Below, piece after piece: positions 43,243 to 50,802 of a stretch of DNA of 64,000 bases. The DNA lies in NCBI GenBank assembly GCA_963718755.1, contig OY970376.1:682001-746000 (forward strand), written 5' to 3'. Positions within the stretch are counted from its first letter, which is position 1; each line of letters starts with the position of its first letter. This DNA comes from VRUE01 sp963718755 (GTDB lineage Bacteria; Actinomycetota; Thermoleophilia; Solirubrobacterales; 70-9). The notes beneath the pieces are model-generated. The model was not told the DNA's origin. It saw nothing but the letters and a program-made list of their open reading frames with translations, and did no database searches. The translations under genes were made by a program, and so were the position numbers.

Positions 43243-43892
43243 GGCTGCGCTCCGGTCGGCAGCGCCGGGGCGGCATCAGGATCGCCACCGACGACGATCA
43301 CGTCGGGAAGATTCTGTTGCGCTTTGATGTAGGTCGAGCCGGACTGCTTGACGTTCGATTCGACGATCCTGGTGTCTTCTTCGGTCTTCTCCTTGGTCGG
43401 TTCGAAGCCGGTGATCTGGTGAACGGTTCCGTTCACGGTCTGGGCGACGACCTTGCCGCCACTCTTGTCTTTTTTGCTCGCTTTCGCTCCTTTCGCTTTC
43501 GCCCTGCTCGCCGTGGTCGGGCCCGTCGTGGTGGGACCACTGCTGGCGACCGCCGCGTCCTGCCGGCGCAACGCCTGCAGCAGGGCGTCGTCGGTGCCGT
43601 CCGAGCCGGAGCGACCGACGACAACCCCGATCCCAACCGCGACGGGAAGCAGCGCAAAGAACGCAACCGCCGCGGCCCTGCTGCCAGAGCCACCCTTGGC
43701 CTGCGGCCGGGTCAGCGGACGGCGGGCGCGCTTGCTCATCGCGGCGAAATAGCGCGAGGAGGGATTGGCTCCGTTGCCGCGCCGGGCCGCGCACTGGACG
43801 CAGTAGCGCTGCTGCGGGTCGAGCGGCGCGCCGCACTCCTCACACGGCTCGTAGCTGTTCTGGTCGTTTGGCGGATTCTCTAGCTCGGTCAT
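43239..43892 (-). CDS. Membrane protein with N-terminal zinc ribbon
   Basis: 217 residues. The N-terminal zinc ribbon is CEECGAPLDPQQRYCVQC (residues about 17-34), then a basic stretch, one membrane segment (AAAVAFFALLPVAVGIGVVV) and a long extracytoplasmic Ser/Thr/Lys-rich tail. The topology (zinc ribbon inside, tail outside) suggests signalling or a scaffold. Overlaps both flanking genes by 4 bases, within the pst operon. Confidence 0.75.
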   Translation of the reverse strand: MTELENPPNDQNSYEPCEECGAPLDPQQRYCVQCAARRGNGANPSSRYFAAMSKRARRPLTRPQAKGGSGSRAAAVAFFALLPVAVGIGVVVGRSGSDGTDDALLQALRRQDAAVASSGPTTTGPTTASRAKAKGAKASKKDKSGGKVVAQTVNGTVHQITGFEPTKEKTEEDTRIVESNVKQSGSTYIKAQQNLPDVIVVGGDPDAAPALPTGAQP

Positions 43893-44101
43893 CGCTTCTG
43901 GCTCCCGTGGTCGTCGGACTTCGATCGCCTCTCCCGCCGCGCTTCGCGTGCCTCGAGGAAGCGCTTCGACTCAGCCTGCTTCTTCGCCGCCGTGTCCTGC
44001 GTCGTCGCGCAGCCCGACATCGAGCCGAGCAGGAGCAAGCCGCACACCGCGAGCAGGCCGACGAGACAGGCGCTGTGGCGCGGAGCCCTAACCGAACGCA
44101 C
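43889..44101 (-). CDS. Small lipoprotein in the pst operon
   Basis: 70 residues. Hydrophobic core LVGLLAVCGLLLLGS and lipobox MSGC (Cys about 31), then a charged helix rich in Arg, Lys and Glu (KKQAESKRFLEAREARRERR). Its start overlaps the pstB stop by 14 bases and its stop overlaps the next ATG by 4. No known family. Confidence 0.65.
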   Translation of the reverse strand: MRSVRAPRHSACLVGLLAVCGLLLLGSMSGCATTQDTAAKKQAESKRFLEAREARRERRSKSDDHGSQKR

Positions 44102-45044
44102 CGCTCACGTACTCCTGGGTCCGTTTCTCACGCGGCGATCCGAAGAGCGCCGTCGCGCTGCCGTACTCGACCAGGTCGCCCAGGTACATGAAGGCGACGT
44201 GGTCGGCGATCCGGTAGGCCTGCTGCAGGTTGTGGGTGACGATCACGACGGCGACGTCGTCACGCAGGCTGACGATCAGATCCTCGATCACCTGGGTCGA
44301 CTGCGGATCGAGCGCCGAGCAGGGCTCGTCGAGCAGCAGCACCTCCGGCTCCGCCGCGAGCGCGCGGGCGATGCAGAGCCGCTGCTGCTGCCCGCCGGAG
44401 AGCCGCAGCGCCGGGTGGTCGAGGTTGTCCTTGACCTCCTCGAAGAGGCCCGCCCGGTCGAGGGCGCTGTGGACCTTGGGCTCGAGCGTCTTCTTGCGCT
44501 GGCGGCGGGAGCCCTGCTCCCGCAGCACGTAGGCGATGTTGTCGAAGACGCTCATCGGGAACGGGTTGGGCTGCTGGAAGACCATCGTCACGCGCCGCCG
44601 CAGCAGGGTCGGCTCGATCGCGGTGATGTCGACGTCGTCGAGCAGGATGCGGCCGCTCAGCTTCGCCGTGCGGGTCAGCTCGGTGAGCCGATTGAGCGAG
44701 CGCAGCAGCGTCGTCTTGCCGCAACCAGAGGGGCCGATCATCGACAGCACCTCGCCCTGGCGAATCGGCAGCGAGACGGATTTGACCGCTTCGCGCTGCG
44801 CGTAGGAGACCGAGAGGTCGTCCACCTCCATACGGCGGATCGAGAACTGGGGCGCCGCGATCGAGCGGCGCGCCCCGGTGAAACCACCCGGCGCGGGGGA
44901 CGTGCCGTCACTTGTGGCCCCATATGGGTGCCCAAGTGACGGCACGTCCCCATTGACACTGGTTCCTGGGGACGGCACCTGCCTCGCGGGCGGTGCGTCC
45001 TCCAACGGCAACCGCCGGATCGGCGGCGGCTTTACGAGCTCCAC
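44088..45044 (-). CDS. pstB: Phosphate ABC transporter ATP-binding protein PstB
   Basis: 318 residues from a GTG overlapping the pstA stop by 13 bases. Walker A GPSGCGKTT, Q-loop VFQQPNPFPMS, signature LSGGQQQRLCIARAL and Walker B VLLLDEPCSALDP are all intact; it powers Pi import through PstCA. It has an N-terminal extension of about 70 residues before the core (RRMEVDDLSVSYAQ). Part of that extension is encoded by a 56-bp palindrome (44896-44951). The core start could alternatively be ATG 44831. Confidence 0.93.
   Translation of the reverse strand: MELVKPPPIRRLPLEDAPPARQVPSPGTSVNGDVPSLGHPYGATSDGTSPAPGGFTGARRSIAAPQFSIRRMEVDDLSVSYAQREAVKSVSLPIRQGEVLSMIGPSGCGKTTLLRSLNRLTELTRTAKLSGRILLDDVDITAIEPTLLRRRVTMVFQQPNPFPMSVFDNIAYVLREQGSRRQRKKTLEPKVHSALDRAGLFEEVKDNLDHPALRLSGGQQQRLCIARALAAEPEVLLLDEPCSALDPQSTQVIEDLIVSLRDDVAVVIVTHNLQQAYRIADHVAFMYLGDLVEYGSATALFGSPREKRTQEYVSGAFG
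44896..44951. repeat. 19-bp perfect palindrome inside pstB
   Basis: GGGGACGTGCCGTCACTTG (44896-44914) pairs exactly with 44933-44951; loop TGGCCCCATATGGGTGCC. A third partial arm (GGGGACGGCACC) follows at about 44969. It is translated in frame as DVPSLGHPYGATSDGTSP within the PstB N-terminal extension. The loop resembles the centres of the palindromes at 22368 and 57105. Confidence 0.85.
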
Positions 45045-46036
45045 GTTCCCACCTTTCGTGCGCGGCGGTGGACGACGTCGACGGCCGCGTTCAGGGCCAG
45101 CACCATCAGCAGCAGGACGAAGGCCGCCGCGTAGGCTTTCTCCGGCTGGTTGAGGTTTCCGGTCGGCGACGCCTCATAGACGAAGTTGGTCAACGTCGTG
45201 CCGGCGCCGCGCAGATAGTCGAAGGGGAACGCCGCGCCTTCGACCGGGGCGAAGTTCTGGGTGGCGCCGAGCAGGACGACGATGATCGCCGTGTCGCCGA
45301 TGATCCGCCCGAGGCCGAGCATCGCCCCCGTAGCCACCTGAGGGCGAGCGGCAGGCAGCAGGATCCGCCGCGTCGTCGCGATCTTCGTCTTGCCGACCGC
45401 GTAGGAGGCCTCACGCACATGCTGCGGAATCGCGCTCAGGCCCTCGCGGGTGCTGGCGACGACGAGAGGAAGGGCAACCAGGGAGAGCATCGTCGAGGCG
45501 GCGAAGAAGGAGCGGCCGAAGACGACGCCTTCGGACGTACGGCTGAGGAAGCCGAGCGCCGTGCTGGAGAAGATCACGGTGCCGAACAGCGCCAGGACGA
45601 TCGAGGGAATGCCGGCGATCGCCTCGATCGTCGACTCGGTGACCCGCGCGAGCGCCGCCGGGCGGCCGTACTCGACCAGCCAGACCGCGACGCCGACGCC
45701 GACCGGCAGCGCGATCGAGATGCCCATCGTGGCGACGATCAGGGTTCCGAAAAAGGCGTCGGAGAAGCCGCCGGACTGGCTCTGATCGAACCCCGCCGAG
45801 GCGGGCGTGAACAGCATCTCGGGCCGCAGGTACTTGATCCCCTGCACGAAGAGATAGGCGACGATCGCGATCGCGATCGCGCAGAAAAGCAGGCCCAGGC
45901 CCCAGCAGACGGCCAGGCCGATGCGATCGGTGAGCCGCCAGGTCGCGCTGCCCTCGACGGCGCCCTTGCCGGGGGGCGGGGAGCCGGGCGGCTGTACCGA
46001 GGGGCTCGGAGGCGGAGCTGCGACCGTGGACTCCAT
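45032..46036 (-). CDS. pstA: Phosphate ABC transporter permease PstA
   Basis: 334 residues from ATG 46036, overlapping the pstC stop (TGATG). Six membrane segments, with the permease loop motif SIVLALFGTVIF...ASTREGLSAIPQHVREASYAVGKTK (the EAA-like loop). N-terminal 35 residues are Pro/Ser-rich. Forms the membrane channel with PstC. Confidence 0.92.
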   Translation of the reverse strand: MESTVAAPPPSPSVQPPGSPPPGKGAVEGSATWRLTDRIGLAVCWGLGLLFCAIAIAIVAYLFVQGIKYLRPEMLFTPASAGFDQSQSGGFSDAFFGTLIVATMGISIALPVGVGVAVWLVEYGRPAALARVTESTIEAIAGIPSIVLALFGTVIFSSTALGFLSRTSEGVVFGRSFFAASTMLSLVALPLVVASTREGLSAIPQHVREASYAVGKTKIATTRRILLPAARPQVATGAMLGLGRIIGDTAIIVVLLGATQNFAPVEGAAFPFDYLRGAGTTLTNFVYEASPTGNLNQPEKAYAAAFVLLLMVLALNAAVDVVHRRARKVGTWSS

Positions 46037-47034
46037 CAGGCCGTCGCTCCGTATTTGCGCATCGAGCGGCGCGCGACCCAACCGGCAAGGGAGAACATCG
46101 TCGCCGAGAGGAGAAGCACCGCCGCGATCGCGAACAGGGTGCTGTTGGCGGGCTCGGAGCCGAGCAGATCGATGTTCTTGACGATCGTCGGCGCCAGCGG
46201 CCGCGAGGGCTCGAAGACGAAGATCAGGCCGTCGGCGGGGTTGGGGGCAAAAGCGACCGAGCCGGAGACCATCGCCAGCATCACCGCCTCACCGATCGCC
46301 CGCGCGGTGGCCAGCACCGTTCCGGCGACGATCGCCGGCCGCGCCGTGCGGACGGCGATCTTCCAGGTGGTGCGCCAACGGTTGACGCCAAGCGCCAGCG
46401 ACCCTTCGAGCCAACCGGGCCGCACCGAGCGAATCCCGTCGGAGAAGATCGACGTCATCAGCGGCGCGATCATCAGGGTGAGGATCAGGATCCCCGCCAT
46501 CAGGCTGTAGCCGCTGAGCGAGATCACCCCCGCGACCGACGCACGCTGCTCCTCGGTGACCAGGTGGTTGCCGATGAAAGGCACCAGCACGAGCACGCCG
46601 AGCAGGCCGTAGATGACCGACGGAACGCTGGCGAGGAAGCGGACGACGGGCGCCAGCACGTTGCTCATCCACTCCGGCGCGAACTCGACCAGGAAGACGG
46701 CGACGAAGAGCGAGGAGAAGAGGGCGAGCAGGACCGCGCCGCCGGTGATCAGGAACGTGCTCCAGAGCAGCTGCCAGGCGTGGAAGGTGTAAACGTAGCC
46801 CTCGGCGCTGCCCAGGCCCGAGAGGTAGATCTGGTTGATCTGCTCGTCGACGTTCCCCCCCGCCCCGAACCAGGCCAACCCGTTGTGGGCGAAGGAGGGC
46901 CAGGCGCGGAAGAAGACCGTGGCGATCAGCGCCAGCAGCAGGACGACAACGGCGCAGACCAGCGCGCCGAGCAACCGCTCGGCGCGCTGGTCCGGCACAC
47001 GGGGGCCGTACTCAGGGAGGTACTCGGCCTCCAT
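46036..47034 (-). CDS. pstC: Phosphate ABC transporter permease PstC
   Basis: 332 residues with six membrane segments. The permease loop is seen in SIFSDGIRSVRPGWLEGSLALGVNRWRTTWKI. A conserved PSVIYGLLGVLVLVPF segment is typical of PstC. The start lies 6 bases after the pstS stop, so pstS-C-A-B is one operon. Confidence 0.92.
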   Translation of the reverse strand: MEAEYLPEYGPRVPDQRAERLLGALVCAVVVLLLALIATVFFRAWPSFAHNGLAWFGAGGNVDEQINQIYLSGLGSAEGYVYTFHAWQLLWSTFLITGGAVLLALFSSLFVAVFLVEFAPEWMSNVLAPVVRFLASVPSVIYGLLGVLVLVPFIGNHLVTEEQRASVAGVISLSGYSLMAGILILTLMIAPLMTSIFSDGIRSVRPGWLEGSLALGVNRWRTTWKIAVRTARPAIVAGTVLATARAIGEAVMLAMVSGSVAFAPNPADGLIFVFEPSRPLAPTIVKNIDLLGSEPANSTLFAIAAVLLLSATMFSLAGWVARRSMRKYGATA

Positions 47035-47040
47035 CCGGCG

Positions 47041-47871
47041 CTACTTCTTAGCCTTCTTGTTGAAGGCTGGAACGCCGCCGGCTTTGAGAATCGTCGGCGC
47101 CGCCTCGGGGCTGGTCCGCGCCCAGTCGATGAACTTCTGCAGCGCCGGGCTGACGCCGGAGTTCGGCACGACCAGGAAGAGATAGCGCGAGAGCGGGTAC
47201 TTGAGCGGCTCGACGCTGATCTTCGAGGCCTCGCAGAGGACGCCGTTGACTTTCAGCGTCTTCTGCCCGTTCCCCTGCCAGGCCAGCCCGTCATAGCCAA
47301 TCGCGTTCGGGTCCTGTTTGACCGCGTTGGCGACGAGACCGTCGGAGGTCAGCGCGTTGACGTTCGACGACGGCAGTTCGTTGTTGAGAACCGCCTGCAG
47401 GAAGAAGTTGTAGGTCCCCCCATTGGTGTCGCGGCCGACCGGGTTGATCGTCGTCGCCAGGCCCGAGCCCGGGATCTGACCCCAGTTGGTGATCAGGCCC
47501 CGGTAGATGTCGTGGACCTGCTGGATCGTGATGTTCTTGAGCTTGTTCTTCGGGTTGACGTCGATGCAGAGCCCGTCGAGGAACATCTTGATGTAGGTCG
47601 TCCCGGCATCGCTGGGCAGCGGCGTGCGGGCGTTGCCGGCGAACTGGCTGGTGCCGTTCTGGACGTCTTTGACGCCGGCGTTGCCTCCGTTGGCGGTGTA
47701 GACGAACTTGACCTTTCCTTTGGTCACTTTCGTGTACTGGGCAAAGAGCGCCTGCAGCACTGGCTGCATCGCCACCGAGCCCGATCCGATGATCGTCTTG
47801 GCACCGGCAGACGCCGGCACGACGAGCCCCAGGAGAGCGATCGCCGTCACAGCGAGGGTCTTTCTTTTCAT
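47041..47871 (-). CDS. pstS: Phosphate-binding protein PstS
   Basis: 276 residues from ATG 47871 (MKRKTLAVTA). The signal peptide ends near ASAGAK, with no lipobox Cys, so it is a secreted or non-lipidated form. Pi-binding motifs: IIGSGSVAMQPVLQ, QFAGNARTPLP and VGRDTNGGTYNFF. GGAAAGGAAGC-type ribosome-binding site upstream (AGGAAAGGAAGC). First gene of the pst operon; upstream region 47872-47994 carries the shared 20-bp motif and a TAGGGT -10-like box. Confidence 0.92.
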   Translation of the reverse strand: MKRKTLAVTAIALLGLVVPASAGAKTIIGSGSVAMQPVLQALFAQYTKVTKGKVKFVYTANGGNAGVKDVQNGTSQFAGNARTPLPSDAGTTYIKMFLDGLCIDVNPKNKLKNITIQQVHDIYRGLITNWGQIPGSGLATTINPVGRDTNGGTYNFFLQAVLNNELPSSNVNALTSDGLVANAVKQDPNAIGYDGLAWQGNGQKTLKVNGVLCEASKISVEPLKYPLSRYLFLVVPNSGVSPALQKFIDWARTSPEAAPTILKAGGVPAFNKKAKK

Positions 47872-47909
47872 GCGAGTTTGCTTCCTTTCCTGCCGGGTAC
47901 TGGACTTTG

Positions 47910-47928
47910 TTGAGTAACTAACTCGACA
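47910..47928. promoter_or_regulatory. Palindromic site downstream of the pstS promoter
   Basis: GTTGAGTAACTAACTCGAC: 7-base arms with one mismatch around AACTA. It lies between the TAGGGT box and the pstS start. ACTCAACAAA in this site is also found in the leader of the small gene at 48777. Possible operator. Confidence 0.35.
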
Positions 47929-47947
47929 TGACCCTAGCAGCTTCTGT

Positions 47948-47967
47948 ACTTTATTGACCTCTTTAGT
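47948..47967. promoter_or_regulatory. Shared 20-bp motif upstream of pstS
   Basis: On the minus strand ACTAAAGAGGTCAATAAAGT, about 75 bases upstream of the pstS start and just upstream of a CTGCTAGGGT box. It matches the TauE/ThiZ intergenic site at 56234-56253 at 16 of 20 positions by eye, and more weakly the site before the sulfate-binding-protein gene. Probable regulator binding site. Confidence 0.45.
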
Positions 47968-47994
47968 AAAGAAGGCTTCCCGGCAGCCCCGAAA

Positions 47995-48666
47995 ATGGAG
48001 GATCAATTGCTCAGCAGAAGACTGTCCAGGCCCCGCGCGGCGCTCGTGGTAGCGGTTGCGGCGGCCCTTGCCGCCGCGGTGGCCGTAACCCCCTCGTTCG
48101 CCGGGTCGTTCCTGGTGAATAAAAAAGCGGCGCATCTCTACGTCACGAATCAGAAAGCCAATGCGCTCTATCTGAAGAAAAAAACGGCCGACAAGACGTT
48201 CGTAAAAAAGGCCGAGGCACCCCTGACCCCGATCGTCTCGATCGCGGCAGGGACGGCCCCCTTTGAAGCATCGGCGACCACGGCCGGATACATCCCGACC
48301 GCCTTCACCGCCTTCGCGACGAAGGACATAGCGCCGGCGGTGATCACCTTCTCGGGGTCGGCCCTCTGCATCGCGGAAAAACCGACGGCCGAGCTCGCCT
48401 GCCCGATCCAGATCCTGGTCGACGGGCAGTCGACGGGGAAAGTCAACTTCGCCCCGGCCACCGCCGGCGCGCCCAAAGCTGTCCCGGTTGTTCACACGGT
48501 GACTCAGACCACCGTGCTGAACAAAGGCGGCCACACCATTGCGGTCCAGTACGCCGGCGCGGCCAAAGTGCAATTCATCCTCAAAGGCTGGAACCTGGCG
48601 GTTCAGGCCTATCCGGAAACGCTCGAGCCGCCGGAGGCGACCAGCGGGACGGGCAAAGCCGGCTGA
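47995..48666 (+). CDS. Secreted protein, unknown family
   Basis: 223 residues. Signal peptide (AALVVAVAAALAAAVAVTPSFAGSF), then a basic linker (LVNKKAAHLYVTNQKANALYLKKKTADKTFVKK) and a beta-rich domain with two cysteines (ALCIAEK; LACPIQ) that may pair. A start at the TTG at 48007 is also possible. It is divergent from pstS, so the two share a 120-bp control region. A terminator hairpin follows (48671-48706). Confidence 0.7.
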   Translation: MEDQLLSRRLSRPRAALVVAVAAALAAAVAVTPSFAGSFLVNKKAAHLYVTNQKANALYLKKKTADKTFVKKAEAPLTPIVSIAAGTAPFEASATTAGYIPTAFTAFATKDIAPAVITFSGSALCIAEKPTAELACPIQILVDGQSTGKVNFAPATAGAPKAVPVVHTVTQTTVLNKGGHTIAVQYAGAAKVQFILKGWNLAVQAYPETLEPPEATSGTGKAG

Positions 48667-48670
48667 TCGC

Positions 48671-48706
48671 GAGCCCGGACCGCGCCGCCTCTGCGCGGTC
48701 CGGGCT
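48671..48706 (+). terminator. Terminator hairpin after the secreted-protein gene
   Basis: GAGCCCGGACCGCG (48671-48684) pairs with CGCGGTCCGGGCTC (48693-48706), loop CGCCTCTG. Five bases past the stop codon. Confidence 0.75.
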
Positions 48707-48728
48707 CCTCCCCCGCTCGAGCACCTGG

Positions 48729-48776
48729 TGCGGTCGAGTTTTGAACCGCTATGCGAACCAAACCTCGACCGCGCAC
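48729..48776. repeat. Dispersed palindrome family 1, copy C
   Basis: Arms GCGGTCGAG (48730-48738) and CTCGACCGC (48764-48772), with inner pairing TTTTGAACC/GAACCAAAC imperfect. The loop CCGCTATGCGAACC is close to copy B. It abuts the stop codon of the small minus-strand gene at 48777. Confidence 0.8.
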
Positions 48777-48965
48777 CTAACGCGGGGGGCGTGCAAGCGA
48801 GTCGCCGAGGATGAGACGGGCGCGGTAGTAGATCGCCTCGTCGACCGGCGACTGGTTGTGGGCGCGGCTGGCGCGGTTCTGCCCGGTGCCGGCGGGAGCC
48901 TCATCCCGGACCAGGCCGGCCAGCCTGCCCCGGGACCTAAACCTGGTTGCGTCCTTTGAGCTCAT
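48777..48965 (-). CDS. Small basic protein, 62 residues
   Basis: The ATG is preceded by GAAAGGAGACGCA, a strong ribosome-binding site, and further upstream by TTGACT and CTAGAA boxes at 17-base spacing. The translation (MSSKDATRFRSRG ... DEAIYYRARLILGDSL) is basic at the N-terminus with one amphipathic helix. No family recognised. It is divergent from the PhoD-like gene. The stop codon directly adjoins palindrome C. Confidence 0.55.
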   Translation of the reverse strand: MSSKDATRFRSRGRLAGLVRDEAPAGTGQNRASRAHNQSPVDEAIYYRARLILGDSLARPPR

Positions 48966-49073
48966 TGCGTCTCCTTTCTAGAGTTTGTTGAGTTTGAAAG
49001 TCAAGAATAGCAGTTGGCGTAAGACGCACGGATTCGGGGAAGAGAGGGGCGATGAGGACGGAGGAGAGAGTCG

Positions 49074-50720
49074 GTGGCTGACCTGCTGCTCGGACCCCTG
49101 CTGCGCTACGTGTCGGAAACGGAGGCGACGATCTGGGTCGAGACGAGCGAGCGCTGCGAGGTCGAGATTCTTGGACGTCGCGAGCCGACCTTCGGCGTCG
49201 GCGGGCACCACTACGCCCTCGTCCGCATCGAGGGCCTCGAGCCGGGCGGCTTCTACGAGTACGAGGTCTCCCTCGACGGTGAGCGGCGCTGGCCCCTTCC
49301 CGACCATGACCTCCCCCCCAGCGCGATCCGGACCTTCGCCCCGAGCCAACCGCTTGACATCTGCTTCGGCTCCTGCCGAGTCGCCCTGCCCCACGGGGAG
49401 CCCTACACGAAGAGCAAGGACGAGGACGAAGCGGGGCATCAACTCGATGCACTCTGGGTTCTGGCACGGCAGATGATCCGCGACGACCGCGACAACTGGC
49501 CCGAGCTGCTCTTCCTGCTCGGCGACCAGGTCTACGTCGACGAGGGCTCGCCGGCGACCCGCGAGCGCATCCGCGCCCGGCGCGACACCTCACAGCCGCC
49601 GGGTGAGGAGGTGGTCGACTTCGAGGAGTACACCTGGCTCTACCGGGAGTCCTGGGAAGACCCGCTGATCCGCTGGCTCTTCTCGACCGTCTCCACCTCG
49701 ATGGTCTGGGACGACCACGACATGAGCGACGACTGGAACATCTCGCGCTCCTGGCACGAGGAGATGGATCGCAAGGACTGGTGGCACGAGCGTGCGGTCG
49801 GCGGGATCATGACCTACTGGATCTACCAGCACCTGGGCAACCTCTCGCCGCGCGATCTCGACGAGGAGAACGAGATCTACGAGAAGGTGAGGGGAAATCC
49901 CGACGCCACCGAGGTGCTGCGCGAGTGGGCCAAGAGCATCGACTCGACCGCGGCCGGAACCCGCTGGAGCTTCTGTCGCGACGTCGACGGGGTGCGGGCG
50001 ATCTTCATGGACTCCCGCGCAGCCCGGGTCCTGACCCGCGAGCGCCGTTCGATGTTCGATGACGAGGTCTGGGAGTGGATCGTCGACCACACCACCGGCG
50101 ACTTCGACCATCTGCTGATCGGCACGACCGTGCCCTACCTGCTCTCCCCCGGCTTCCATCACCTCGAGGCCTGGAACGAACGCCTCTGCGACGGCGCCCA
50201 CGGCGGCCTCATCGCCAGGGCCAGCGAGAAGCTGCGGCGGGCCGTCGACTTCGACCACTGGGCGTCCTTCCAGTACTCCTTCCAGCGAATGCGCGAGCTG
50301 CTGGAAGAAGTCGGCTCGGGCAAGCGGGGGAATGCGCCAGCGTCGATCATCGTCCTATCCGGAGACGTCCACCACGCCTATCTCTGCGACGTCGCATTCA
50401 AGCCGAGCGCCGAAATGAAGGCCGCGGTGCTGCAGGCCGTCTGCTCCCCGTACCGCAACCCCCTCGACGAGCGCGAGCGCAAAGTGATCCGCGCCGGGTT
50501 CTCCCGCCCGTTCACGATGCTGGCCCGCGGGCTGGCGCACGCGGCCGGCGCGCCCGATCCCGGTATCCGCTGGCGGCTGCTCGAGGGCCCCTACTTCGAC
50601 AACCAGGTCGGCACCGTGAGGCTCGACGGTCGCGAGGCAATCGTGCGGCTCGACAAGACGGTCGCCGGCGAGGAAGACGAGACGGCGCTCGAGAAGACCT
50701 TCGAGCGTCGCGTAACTTAG
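49074..50720 (+). CDS. PhoD-like alkaline phosphatase/phosphodiesterase
   Basis: 548 residues from a GTG preceded by GGAGGAGAG. A PhoD-type metallophosphatase with motifs LLGDQVYVDEG (about residues 150-160), WDDHDMSDDW (about 213-222) and LSGDVHHAYL (about 427-436), which carry the metal ligands. The N-terminal region is a PhoD_N-like beta domain (LLRYVSETEATIWVET). No signal peptide is seen at the start, so this copy is probably cytoplasmic or its export signal is unrecognised. Next to the pst operon, consistent with phosphorus supply. Confidence 0.88.
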   Translation: MADLLLGPLLRYVSETEATIWVETSERCEVEILGRREPTFGVGGHHYALVRIEGLEPGGFYEYEVSLDGERRWPLPDHDLPPSAIRTFAPSQPLDICFGSCRVALPHGEPYTKSKDEDEAGHQLDALWVLARQMIRDDRDNWPELLFLLGDQVYVDEGSPATRERIRARRDTSQPPGEEVVDFEEYTWLYRESWEDPLIRWLFSTVSTSMVWDDHDMSDDWNISRSWHEEMDRKDWWHERAVGGIMTYWIYQHLGNLSPRDLDEENEIYEKVRGNPDATEVLREWAKSIDSTAAGTRWSFCRDVDGVRAIFMDSRAARVLTRERRSMFDDEVWEWIVDHTTGDFDHLLIGTTVPYLLSPGFHHLEAWNERLCDGAHGGLIARASEKLRRAVDFDHWASFQYSFQRMRELLEEVGSGKRGNAPASIIVLSGDVHHAYLCDVAFKPSAEMKAAVLQAVCSPYRNPLDERERKVIRAGFSRPFTMLARGLAHAAGAPDPGIRWRLLEGPYFDNQVGTVRLDGREAIVRLDKTVAGEEDETALEKTFERRVT

Positions 50721-50725
50721 GGCGC

Positions 50726-50750
50726 CCATCCCTGGCATGCCCAGGGATGG
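50726..50750. terminator. Hairpin between phoD-like and cysA genes
   Basis: CCATCCCTGG (50726-50735) pairs with CCAGGGATGG (50741-50750), loop CATGC. Located between convergent genes; probable terminator of the plus-strand gene. Confidence 0.65.
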
Positions 50751-50756
50751 CGAGAT

Positions 50757-50793
50757 GGGGCGGGGCGCCACCCGGCAAAGCGCGCCCCGCCCC
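50757..50793. terminator. GC-rich hairpin downstream of cysA
   Basis: GGGGCGGGGCGC (50757-50768) pairs with GCGCCCCGCCCC (50782-50793). Ten bases beyond the cysA stop on the minus strand; probable terminator of the sulfate operon. Confidence 0.65.
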
Positions 50794-50802
50794 GTCGCCC
50801 CT

